From Hemerocallis citrina (taxonomy: Eukaryota; Streptophyta; Magnoliopsida; Asparagales; Asphodelaceae): a stretch of DNA of 64,000 nt. The stretch covers positions 2,448,501 through 2,512,500 of the forward strand of contig CM030360.1 of NCBI GenBank assembly GCA_017893485.1. The letters run 5' to 3'. Below the pieces are notes generated by a model. It did not search any database. It saw only the letters and a list, made by a program, of their open reading frames with translations, and was not told where the DNA came from. Position 1 is the first letter of the stretch. Each line of letters opens with the position of its first letter. Made by a program: the position numbers and the translations under genes. Positions 34,011-45,131 of the stretch are shown here, in pieces.

Positions 34011-35835
34011 GCTAGTTTAAAACCCATATGAATTATTTTGATACTGTGGTTAAAACAACTCGATGTTCAAAACATCTTAATTTCATATTGCTTTTATGAA
34101 AGTTACTGAAAAATTCCAAATTAGCTTTCTCTTACATGATCTTCATGTCAGTAAGATTAAAATAATTTTTGCACTAATAAAATATATTTTTCACACAAAT
34201 CCATGAATTGTTCATCAAAACCACTATATTTCTTTATTTCGACATTGAACAATCAATTAGTCTTCGAATCTCTTCCATCCAAAATTCTTATACAAATCTT
34301 GCTGATATTAATCTTTCATCTAACATACACAAATCTACTTCTTTTTAATTTATCCATCGTCACAATAATTAAGGAGGTCTCTTCACAAAATTAGCACTAA
34401 CAAGATATGGATTTTCTTTTTCATACCATTAGTGATGGCAAAATGTGTTTTCTTTAAATCAACATATACTCCTAGTTAACCATGAGCATCACAAAAATAT
34501 ATAGTCACTTATCAATTATTAGGTTCACACATCAAACATACAAGCAAGTTGCTCCTTCAAAAAGCGTGCTCTTTCTTAATCATTTTGCATACTTCAAATT
34601 TTCAATTCAACTAACATTCTCATTAGTATTCTCAAGCATCAATACTAACATCATCCATTTGTTCTAATGAGCATGGAGAAATTTTATCTACAACTTAATT
34701 AACAATAATAAGCACATGCAATTTGTTCATTAACATGCTAATCAAGTTGTAAACTAACTTTCCATAAAATGTATTTTACTAACATTTTCCATGAATTATT
34801 TCTAATTAGGAACAAAGATAATCAACTCACTTTGTAATCACATTCTTATGGCATACAATCACACATAATTCACATATCAATAATTCGATCAACTAGAGAT
34901 TATATATTTAATTAAAGGCGTATCATTATTAATCATTTTTCATGCAATTAGCTAATGAGATCTAGCATATACTCCTATATTAGAAATATGAAATGTTTTA
35001 CCCACCTTGAATGGAGAGAACTAAACAAATTTAGCAACACAAGCCTTGCGAATGAAAGCACCACCTCCTAGCCAAAAGCGCGCACAAGCTCCAAGCCACC
35101 AAGCAAAAACCGAATGCTTCCTCTCCTTCAATGATGCCGGCCTCTCCAAGCAAGATGCACACAACTCTCTCTCTTTTAAAACTCACACTAATATTAAAAT
35201 GAGACTATAGTTTGGAAATATGAAATTGCATATGAAAATAGCCATGAGAGGGGGGGTATTTATACTAAAAGATAAGTGAAATGGAGGGCCAAGATTGATT
35301 AGTTGGTTGTAGAATGGAGGGCCAAGATTAGAGTAGGAGTTATAAAAACTACCCACATCCACACAACCACCTCCATGAACACCATGATCAATTTCAAAAC
35401 TCCCTCCAAAAAGAATGCATGCCGGCCATGAAAAGAGTGTGCAATGCACGTGTACGTGTAGTGCACGTGCATGCAACTAGGCCAAATTTGTACATTTTAA
35501 TTTTGTATAAAAATAAATTGGTTAAAAATAGTCTTCTACATGACAAGTTTTAATTAAAAATAGATTAATTCATGGGCTTTATTTTTGGGCCAAAATAGTT
35601 TATTAAAATAAATAAAATAAAATACATTTTTGGGCTTTTAAGAAAAAGGCCTTTTCATTAAATTAAAATAAGGCTTTCTATCTATTTAAAGAAAGGCTTT
35701 TGTACAAAATAATTTGAGAACAAATATTTAAATAATTATACACATCATAATAAAATAATCCAAACAAAATATTGCACGTGCACACTACGTGCAAAATAAA
35801 ATAATTTTCATTAATTGAAAAATCAGGGTATTACA

Positions 35836-35849
35836 ACACTCCCTCCTTA
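35836..35849 (-). other. Chromovirus polypurine tract
   Basis: The minus strand reads AAGGAGGGAGTGT directly before the TGTAATACC start of the LTR. This is the expected site for priming plus-strand DNA synthesis. Confidence 0.65.
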
Positions 35850-35939
35850 GAATAGTTCCGTCCCCGGAACTACGATCAAGAGCGAGAAACAAAATACAAT
35901 ACACACAACAAGCAAGAACAAAAAGATACAAAAATACAA

Positions 35940-38900
35940 TCAAGCAAAAAGCTCAGGATAGTCCTTCAACATCCTCTCCTCAGATTCCCAAGTAGCCTCT
36001 TCAACCAAGTGGTTTCTCCAGACTACCTTGACCATCGGTATCGTCTTATTCCTCAAGACTTTCTCTCGACGATCAACAATCTCAACAGGAGACTCGATGT
36101 AATTCAGGTCTAACTGCAAACCTTCCGCCACTTCAGGCAAATGATGACTCGGATCTGGAATATAACCTCTCAGCATAGACACATGAAAGACATTGTGCAC
36201 CTGAGACAACTCTTCCAGTAATGCAAGCTGGTAAGCAGTTTTTCCGATCCTTTTCAATATCTTATACGGGCCTATAAACCTCGGGGCTAACTTCCCGCCT
36301 TTGCCAAATCGAACCACACCTTTACTGGGCGATACCTTTAGAAAGACGAAGTCACCAACCTCAAACTCAAGGTCCCTTCTCCGGTTGTCTGCATAGCTTT
36401 TCTACCTACTCTGAGCTTCCACCAACCTCTTCCTGATCAGATCAATCTTCTCAGAAGTTTGCTGTACAAGCTCAGGACCAAACAACTGACGCTCCCCAAC
36501 TTCAAACCAACAAACAGGAGTCCTGCACTTCCTGCCATACAAAGCTTCGTACGGCGCCATCCCGATGCTAGCCTGAAAACTGTTGTTGTAGGCAAATTCC
36601 ACCAAAGGTAAATGCCTTTCCCAACTGCCTCCGAAGTCTAGTATACAACACCGAAGCATATCCTCAAGAATACGGTTGACTCTCTCGGTCTGCCCATCGG
36701 TTTGCGGATGAAAAGCAGTGCTGAAATCTGTCTTGGTACCCAAAGCTGTCTGAAGACTCCTCCAGAAATGCGAAGTAAACCGCGCATCTCGATCAGACAC
36801 AATAGTTGACGGAACGCCATGAAGTCTGACAATCTCACCAACATACATCTCAGCTAACTTGTCCATCGAAGCAGTGAGTTTCATCGCCAAAAAGTGAGCG
36901 GATTTGGTAAGTCGATCGACTATAACCCAAATTGCATCATTGCCTTTAGAACTCTTAGGCAATCCCGTGATGAAATCCATACTGATGTTATCCCACTTCC
37001 ATTCCGGAATAGGTAACGGCTGTAATAGACCTCCGAGTCTCTGATTTTCGGCTTTGACTTGCTGACAAACCTCACACTTCGCGACAAAATCAGCCACATC
37101 CCGCTTCAAACCTGACCACCAGAAATGCTGTTTGATGTCCTTGTACATCTTAGTACTTCCAGAATGTACCGACAAAAGAGTAGCATGCGCCTCCTGAAGA
37201 ATACTCTCTTTCAGGTCCGCCTGATTTGGAACGCACAGTCTATCTCCGAACCACAGTACTCCATCCCTGATTTGAAATCCGGGCAACCTGCCAGCACCAA
37301 CCTGCTCCTTCATCTCCAAAATATCAGCATCCACTTCCTGACTTGCAATGATCCTAGCATTCAAAGTAGGCTGAAGCCTCAACTGAGCCAAAGATGCTCC
37401 CAATCCTTGCAAGACAACCTCAATACCTGCTCGATCCAACTCCTCAATCAGATGCCTCTGAGTTGTAATCAAACTGGCCAAACTGCTCTTGCGACTAAGT
37501 GCATCAGCAACAACATTAGCCTTTTCAGGATGATACTTGATCTCAGGTCGCATATCCTCGAGCACTTCCAACCATCTTCGCTGCCTCAAATTGAGATCCC
37601 TCTGCTGATATATGTACTTCAAGCTCTTGTGATCCGTGTACATGTTCAACTTCTCACCGTACACGTAGTGCCTCCATTGCTTCAGGGCAAAGATAATCGT
37701 AGCCAACTCCAGATCATGAGTCGGGTAATTCTTCTCATGTGGTCGTAGTTGCCTAGACCCATAAGCTATTACTTTTCCTTCTTGCATTAAGACACAACCA
37801 AGCCCACGATGTGAAGCATCGCTATAAACATCATACTCAACACCTGCTCTAGGCAAAGCCAAAATAGGTGCAGTAGTCAGCCTATCTTTCAACTCCTGAA
37901 AGCTCGCCTCACATTGCTCGGTCCACTTGAAGCTCACATTCTTCTTGGTCAGTCCAGTAAGCGGTACAGCTATCTGAGCATAACCTTGAATGAATCTCCG
38001 ATAATACCCAGTCATCCCAAGGAAACTTCTGACTTCCTTCACTGTAGTAGGCCTAGCCCAATCTCTCACTGCCTCTATCTTCTGAGGGTCAGTCGCCACT
38101 CCCTCCTTAGAAAGGATGTGACCTAGGAATGCCACTTCAGATTTCCAGAAATCACACTTGGATAACTTGGCATACAACTTCTGCTCTTCCAACTTCTGCA
38201 AAACTGCTGCCAGATGCTCAGTGTGCTCCTCCTCTGACTTGGAGTACACCAGGATATCGTCGATAAACACCACGACGAAAGAATCAATAAACGGCCTCAG
38301 AACTCGGTTCATCAAGTCCATGAAGATTGCGGGTGCATTCGTCACTCCGAATGGCATAACTAAGAATTCGTAATGCCCATGCCGGGTTCTAAACGCAGTT
38401 TTGTGCACATCTTCAGCTTTCACTCGCACTTGGTGATATCCTGATCGAAAATCTATTTTGGAGAATACAGCTGCTTCTTGTAGACGATCGAACAAGTCAT
38501 CAATTCGAGGAATAGGATACTTATTCTGAACAGTGACCTTATTCAGCTCTCGGTAATCGATACACATTCTCATCGATCCATCCTTCTTCTTTACCAAAAG
38601 CACTGGTGCTCCCCAAGGTGACGCACTAGGTTGAATAAAGCCTTTTCCTAACAGTTCCTCAATCTGCCGTTTCACCTCATCCTGTTCCACTGGAGCCATC
38701 CTATACGGTGCCTTAGAAATGGGTGCACTTCCTGGTTGAACAGTGATGCTGAACTCTACATCACGATGCGGGGGTAACCCAGGAAAATCTTCCAAGAACA
38801 CAGTCGGATAGTCCCGAACCACAGGAATCCCTTGCACTTCCACAGGAGTCTCTTCCTTGCGGATAGCTGCCACCAGCTTAGAACACTTCTGCTTCCCTTG

Positions 38901-39320
38901 GAAAGTGACTTCAGGTCCACCTGGAGCCTTCACTGTTACTCTCTTGGTCTTACACTCGATGCTTGCACTGTACACCGACATCCAATCAATGCCAATGATA
39001 ACATCGACTCCCAAGATAGTCAGCTCGATCAGATCAATGCCAAAGATTCTATCCTCAATCACAATCTCGCAATCAGCATAATACCGATCAGTGGTTAAAG
39101 TTTCCCCTGACGGAGTAGCTACTGCTAAGATCTTGCCTGGAAAAATCTTCGGTTCGACTCCCAACACTTTAGCAAATTTTGGAGACACAAAAGTATGAGA
39201 GGATCCAGTATCGAACAATACAACAGCTTTCATTCCATATTCCGATGTAAAAGGTCCAACAAATTCGAAGTATGAAACATGAATCAACTTGCATTTCATT
39301 GAATTCCAAAGTTTATACAT
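35940..39320 (-). pseudogene. Chromovirus pol polyprotein (protease-RT-RNase H-integrase-chromodomain), one stop
   Basis: A single minus-strand frame of about 1126 codons is broken only by TAG at 36404-36402 in an AQSR-stop-KSYADNRRR context, probably CAG to TAG. Domains from the ATG at 39320: aspartic protease with DTG at residues 37-39; RT from about 190 with FIDD at 352-355; RNase H from about 497 (YSDAS..); integrase zinc-binding region near 700-750, then a catalytic core with MDFITGLP and [12 protein letters not shown]. After the stop, LAPRFIGPYKILKRIGKTAY leads to a chromodomain-like end (HLVEEATWESEERM). Chromodomains steer integration to marked chromatin. No gag precedes the protease in this frame. 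Apart from the stop, the frame looks intact. Confidence 0.85.
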
Positions 39321-39377
39321 TCGAATTTAAAAAACATTTTTGACATCAGAACGGAAAGAAATAGAAGCTACAACAAT

Positions 39378-39803
39378 CTAACTCCTACGGGTCCTCTTCG
39401 CCGCTCGAAGTTCTTCCCGCAGTTCCTCAACTTCATCCTTCAGCACATCAGTCAGGTTCTTCCTCTTCTCGAGTTCCCAAACCCGATGACTGAGAACAGA
39501 AAAGTCGTCATTTCGCTTCGCCAGTTGAGCCTCCAAAACTCCAACTCTCTCCTTCAGGGTTTCCACTTGTCTCTGAAGAGAAGTCACAAGACCATTTGGA
39601 ACTGGTTCTTCTTCTTCGTCAGAAGAAGAGTCATCAGATGAATCCGGAGGTGGGGTGATCTCTCGGAATTCAGGCCATTCTTCACCGTCAGAATCTGCTT
39701 GCCCTGGATAGTACTCGTCCTCGGAATCTGCCTGTCCAGGATGGTACTCTTCCTCAATGATATGCCAGTCGTCACCTCCAGCAGGGTCGAAGTGATCAGC
39801 CAT
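39378..39803 (-). CDS. Acidic coiled-coil ORF in the gag position of the chromovirus
   Basis: The ATG at 39803 gives 141 residues beginning MADHFDPAGGDDWHIIEEEY. An acidic half has a repeated YHPGQADSEDE/YYPGQADSDGE unit and a DSSDDSSSDEEEE run. It is followed by a heptad-rich coiled coil (about 75-135) and a basic end KRTRRS. It lies between the primer-binding site and pol, where gag is expected. It has no capsid-like fold signature and no CCHC knuckle. It could be a replacement ORF of a non-autonomous lineage or a captured host segment. I do not recognise the family. Confidence 0.6.
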   Translation of the reverse strand: MADHFDPAGGDDWHIIEEEYHPGQADSEDEYYPGQADSDGEEWPEFREITPPPDSSDDSSSDEEEEPVPNGLVTSLQRQVETLKERVGVLEAQLAKRNDDFSVLSHRVWELEKRKNLTDVLKDEVEELREELRAAKRTRRS

Positions 39804-39956
39804 CTTAGAAATAGAGAGGAAGAAGCATAAGTCATAGAGCAACACAAATGTAAGTCACTTACATTTAAATCTCTAGACTCAAACACACACTCTAATGTCC
39901 ACATCTAGTGTGTCGTTCCCTATAAATTTGTACAAGTGTGAAAGTGTAGAAAACCT

Positions 39957-39969
39957 GGCTCTGATACCA
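39957..39969 (-). other. Chromovirus primer-binding site (initiator Met tRNA)
   Basis: The minus strand reads TGGTATCAGAGCC, two bases after the LTR end ..GCGTTACA. TGGTATCAGAGC is complementary to the 3' end of plant initiator methionine tRNA. It also fixes the element orientation. Confidence 0.85.
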
Positions 39970-41621
39970 CTCTGTAACGCCCTGAATCCCAAATACACTG
40001 AATTCGAGATGTTCTACAGGATCTTTTCACTTTCTTTAGTACACTTTTACAGGGAAATTAAAACTTTTCATCATACATCAGAGATTACATCAATATTACA
40101 CTTTTCTTTTGCACAGCGGAAGTAAAATTTACAGCAATTGAATGAAAGTACAACAGCATGATATAATCTTTAAACATCCATTCTTCTTTAATCTTTAACA
40201 TGACATTTACCTGCATATAAGACTGTGGGTACGTCAGTTTATTCAACCGACGAACATTATACACGGCCATCCTCTCTATGCCGGAAATAGTATAACTTAA
40301 CTTTTCATATTTAGCAAACACAAACTTGTCACATTTCAAATTAAAGGGACTACCCTATTGATGTCGTGTTGTGATTGTGCACTTAGTCCTTAATGTATTT
40401 ATTTATGTTACATGACACTAATGCGCACTTGTTCGGATTCTATGCATCCCATACTACATAGGTCCGAGGGCAAGCCCTTATTCGTTCTTCATCTTTGTAG
40501 GGTTCAATCCCCCGTTATGATTTAATCTACTACTGTAATTACGGTAAGTATCCTAGATGTTATCTGACCTACGAACTCATGTCTAGGCACTCTGGAGTAG
40601 TATCCTCACCCAGACGCATCATGGGAATTCCTGGGATACGCTCTCACCATAAACATGACACCACCCGTAGTCTTCAAACATCCCACGAGCGTCGCCACTG
40701 GGACGGTACTCTGGAACAGTATCCTCACCCAGACTCGTCATGGGAATTCCTGGGATACGCTCTCGCCGCTACCCATGGCCCTCATACTCAGTGTTTTTCT
40801 CTTACTTTCATCACATCTTCACTATGCACTAATCCTTAGTTTTATTAAAAATCATGAACAAAATTAATCTCTAGAGTTAGCCTCTCCATCAACCGGACTT
40901 ATTCATTCATTTCATCATGACCAACCTTGGTCTAATTTCATTTCATTTCATTTCTCAATGCCGGGGAGACTTAGCTACTCTATTTCAAATTTCATTTCAC
41001 AATCTTCAACTTATACAATTTCCATGTTGAGTTCTCATACTCACATGTTCATTCTCTTTCCAATTCATGATTTCTATTTGTTCACAAGTTCATCATCGCA
41101 CATGAATTTGCATGCACTTAATCAATTTCACATTTGAATTTCACATCACTATTGAACATTCATACTTCATAATTGCACAATATTCTCGAGTGAGAATCAA
41201 TAGTATTATATCACACAACAAGGTTCTTTTGCCAATTACTTTCTAATAGTCCACTTCACTTTATTTTTATAAACTATAATTTTCACAAGTGTGTATCTTA
41301 GAACCATAGTTCTAATTGTGCCTTTTGTTCACAAACCATAGTGTAATTCGTTCAAATAATACCCAAATCACTCTTATAAAATTTCTTGCATTTTTATGAG
41401 AATAACCATATTTTTTCCATAATTTTTGGACATAAAAAACTCCCAAAAAAAATATTTTTTTATAAATGCCGAGGGGGAGAATCGAACCCAGGCACAACGG
41501 AAACAAAGCCAAGAGCACCCGCCATCCGGCCGAACTGTGCTAGCGATATAAGGGGGGGTCGAAATGTACATATTCTTTTCAGGCCGAGAGTTATAAACTC
41601 TCAAAAATTTGTAGAAAAATA

Positions 41622-43017
41622 TGTAGGATCCTGTAGGCTAAGCAACAAACACTAGAGGGGGGGGTGAATAGTGTTTATCAAAAATAAATTGCGGAATAAA
41701 TATTTTCTCTCGGCACAGTCGACTTAGTGGTGAAACAGTCGACTGATATAGCCAAAATAAAAGAAATTTAAACTCTCGAAGCAGTCGACTTATAGATAAG
41801 GCAGACGACTGATGAGACAAAGAGAATATTAATACGAGATTGATCAGTCGACTGATACGAAGCTGAGTCGACTGGCCAGACAAGTTTTGCAGAGTTTAAT
41901 TAAACAAAAGTAAATGCAACCACAAGATAACCAATCACAGAGTACACAAGATATATCCTGGTTCGGTCCTCCCGACCTACATCCAGTCCCCAAGCAACCC
42001 ACTTGAGATTTCCACTATTCTTGAAAAATTACAAGAATACCCTACGGCGTTACGACAACAACCTTGTCTAACCCGTAGTCCTTTCTCTCAACCAGAGAAA
42101 GCAGACCCACTCTACAACAAAGAGTGAAAAGACACCGACTCTACAACTAAGAGTCAAAAACACTCTCCAACCGAGAGCAAGAGTACAAGAGGAATTTTAC
42201 AATCAACCTATAGCCTTGTTGTTGTATGTGTTGATGCACGTGGCTAAAAGAATAGGTTGACTTCTATACTCAGTCCAAAGCGAATTCAATGCTATACTGG
42301 ACTGAATGTAGAGAACCAAAGTGTGTGAACTTGAAAGCTTTGTTCTTCACAGAAAATCACTTAAATTGTTTTTCTCAAGAGTGCTCGGGTGTATGTAAGA
42401 AATCAAGTAAGTTTTTCTATGAGATAAGAAACTCTATATAAAGAGTTTTGATCTTCTGAACGTTGGAAAGCAGTTACATAACTGTCAACCAACGGATCAG
42501 ACCGTTTGAGTTTGAAAAAATTTGTTTTTGAAAATCAGAAAACGGTCAAAAACTCTCGAACAGTCGACTGGGTTGCCATATGAGTCGACTGATCAGAGTT
42601 TGAATAATTTTAAACAGTTTTGTACTTATCAGTCGACTGGCAAAAGCTTAAGTCGACTGGTACTTAAAAGTTAAAATTGTTCAAACTGTTTTGACTTATT
42701 TTTGGGGGTTTTTTAAGAGACACACATTATGAAATTTTGAGTATGTGTGTGTGTGTGCGTTGACAAGGCTTTACATCATACTAAGACTCAACAAAATGTA
42801 AAATACAATGTTTTACAAGACACAACAATATACACATTTGAGCTTGAAGTCTTGAGTCTTGAATTGAAAACTTGATCCTTGTCTTCTTCATCTGTATCTG
42901 TTTGAGCTTGTTTGTTTGTTCAGCTAGAATTGTCTTTAGTCTCTGTACTGCAATGTCAGCTGTATAATATAGACACATGATGCACTGTGTTGTGATCATC
43001 AAAATCAAGAACTAACA
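41622..43017 (-). repeat. Copia LTR, 3' copy in element orientation
   Basis: 1396 bp, with TGTT..CACA-type ends (minus strand TGTTAGTTC start, CCTACA end). Contains nine exact GTCGAC palindromes, a central TATATAAAG near 42435, and a GT microsatellite near 42745. Confidence 0.85.
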
Positions 43018-43031
43018 TTCTCCCCCTTTTT
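43018..43031 (-). other. Copia polypurine tract
   Basis: The minus strand reads AAAAAGGGGGAGAA immediately before the LTR start TGTTAGTTC. Confidence 0.75.
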
Positions 43032-43503
43032 GATGATGACAACATAATAGCTGATAACAGTTTATAAACAGACATACAAGCATAGATTTTGAAAACTCCC
43101 CCTGTTAAAAACACAATATGCATACATAAAGAAAATTCTGATATACAGAATGTATCAGTCGACTGGAAAGTAGATCAGGCGACTGACCAGAACATGAAAG
43201 CATTATATCAAATATCACAGATGCAGCAAGTTTCATAGCTGTAGCATCAGTCGACTATATTCTTGGTTAAGTCGACTGACCAGAGAGATAATACTGAACA
43301 GTTGTTTCACAGATAAAACATAACACAGAAAAACACAGAACTCACAAATAATAACACATAACACAGAAACTAAACTATCTCTCCCCCTTTGGAATCATCA
43401 AAAAGCATAAAATAACAAGATAATGCATTAAAAAGAAAGTTTAATACATAGAAAGGAAATCCATTTGAAAGAAAAGAGCAAATACATAAAAAGTAAAAAG
43501 TCT

Positions 43504-44071
43504 TCAATCATCATCTTCGTCAGAGTCTTCATCTTCATCGTGAGAGGGAGGAGAAAACTGAGAAGTGAAGAGATGAGAGAGATGGGCTACCTCAGAACCA
43601 ACTTGGTCTATTTTGGAACCAAGAGAAGAAAGATATCTATCGACTGTGACTGAATGATTAATTAAATAGGACATACAGTCGTACATGGTTCGGGGATCAT
43701 CATAATTGGCTTGAGGGAGAGGTGGATCATCAGAAGTAGAGGGTTGAGGGGCTCTAGGTCTAGACGATGAACCTAAGGGAGCTTGGGACATTGGAGGAGA
43801 CCTAGGGGGTGAGCGAGTAGGTGCATCAAGAAGTTTCATTCGTGCCAAACTAGCACGATCGAAACAGTCATAGCGAGAGACTACATTTGTCTCAGAATCT
43901 AAATCGACTCCAAAAGAAAGAAAGACTCTAGTAAGGAAACCTCCAGAGGGTAGAAAATGAGTGTGGTCTTGAGAAAGTTTGGAAAATATAACTTGACCCC
44001 AATTAACAGCTATTCTACCAAAAATTGCATATATAGCTTTTTGTAGTTCAATAGAATATTGGTCATAACTT

Positions 44072-44106
<35 letters not shown>

Positions 44107-44629
44107 GAAGAATGTTATAAGCTAATATTCTACCAACAAGCTTAGCAATCGGTTGTAGATTTCTGCTTGTCATTGGAAGTCGAGAATTTGGTAAAAGAAT
44201 TCTAGACAAAATAGAGGGATTATCTAACACAATGTCATCAAGAGGTGATCCTACATCATCAATACCCAAAATTTCATTAATCCTAGTCGGTGTGAGTTGC
44301 ATTCTAACATTCTTCACCGATGACCGGATTAGGACTTCCCCATTAGGTCTTTGCACAATTTTCATATTTGTATAAAACAAATATATTAGTTGGGGATAGT
44401 AATTGGGTTGATTAGATAATGATAAAAAGTCATAAAGACTACAGTTTTGGAAAAGGGGAATGAGATTAAAACGATCCAAGTCATTAAAATTTACAAATCT
44501 TCCGGGGAAGATTTGAATGGTGCAAAATAGATACCATCGATCAAGAAGATCGGGACTTAAGAGGTATTGGGTATACTCTTGGGAAGAGGATGTACCCTCA
44601 TGAGATCTCTTGGATCTTTTGGGTGCCAT
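43504..44629 (-). pseudogene. Third ORF of the copia element, broken at a poly-T run
   Basis: The ATG at 44629 begins MAPKRSKRSHEGTSSS. A folded-looking region follows, with QIFPGRFVNFNDLDRF and MQLTPTRINEILGIDD motifs, as in the domain often annotated as 'putative plant transposon protein' in SIRE-like elements. A run of about 30 T (44075-44104) turns the frame into poly-Lys and shifts it. Downstream, the continuing protein is recognisable to the acidic end (DEDEDSDEDDD) at 43504. Between 44070 and 43850 the remnant needs at least one more frame change. Such ORFs have been called env-like, but I see no signal peptide or transmembrane segment. Confidence 0.55.
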
Positions 44630-45131
44630 TAGAGTTTTGAAAGGAAACAAGAAGTGGAGATTTTACCAAGATGGAAGAGAGACAACAGCTAACAGCAGTC
44701 GACTTGAAATCAGTCGGATTGGAGCTTCTTCTTCTTCTTCTCTTGCCTTAGGGTTTGCAAATTGGGGGTAAATTAGAATCGGTAGAAGTGAAAGAGAGTG
44801 GCTGGTAAGAGGTGGTTTTAACTGAGAATAGATGACTCAGATTTAAAGTAAAGATATCAACGGCTGAGATGAGAAGTCACGGGTGAGGAATCGAAGGGTT
44901 TTATCTCAGAAATTGTGATGAAGACTCGCTGAAGACAGTTTATCTCGCGACAGTTGACTGGTAGGGGTTATCAGTCGACTGAGTCGAGAAGATCATAAAA
45001 CAGATATATCTATTAATCAGTCGACTGGTCTATTAACCAGGCGACTGGGTAGATAATAAAAAATGTATATGTTTTAAAAAGCAGTTCAGTCGACTTATAC
45101 ACAAAGATAGTCGACTTAACAGAAACCAAGT

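Larger units (their letters stand above)
31988..35835 (-). repeat. Chromovirus LTR, 3' copy in element orientation
   Basis: Starts (minus strand) TGTAATACCCTG at 35835 and ends GGGGCGTTACA at 31988. A TATA box on the minus strand (TAGTATAAATACC) lies at about 35256-35267. Two tRNA-like promoter blocks and a 280-bp tandem duplication are inside. The many short ORFs are not genes. Confidence 0.85.

Noticed and set aside
37125..39098. Plus-strand ORFs over the chromovirus pol
   Set aside because: They are shadows of the minus-strand pol frame, with no domain.
35940..39320. Endogenous pararetrovirus
   Set aside because: An integrase, chromodomain, LTRs and target-site duplication are present, so it is an LTR retrotransposon.
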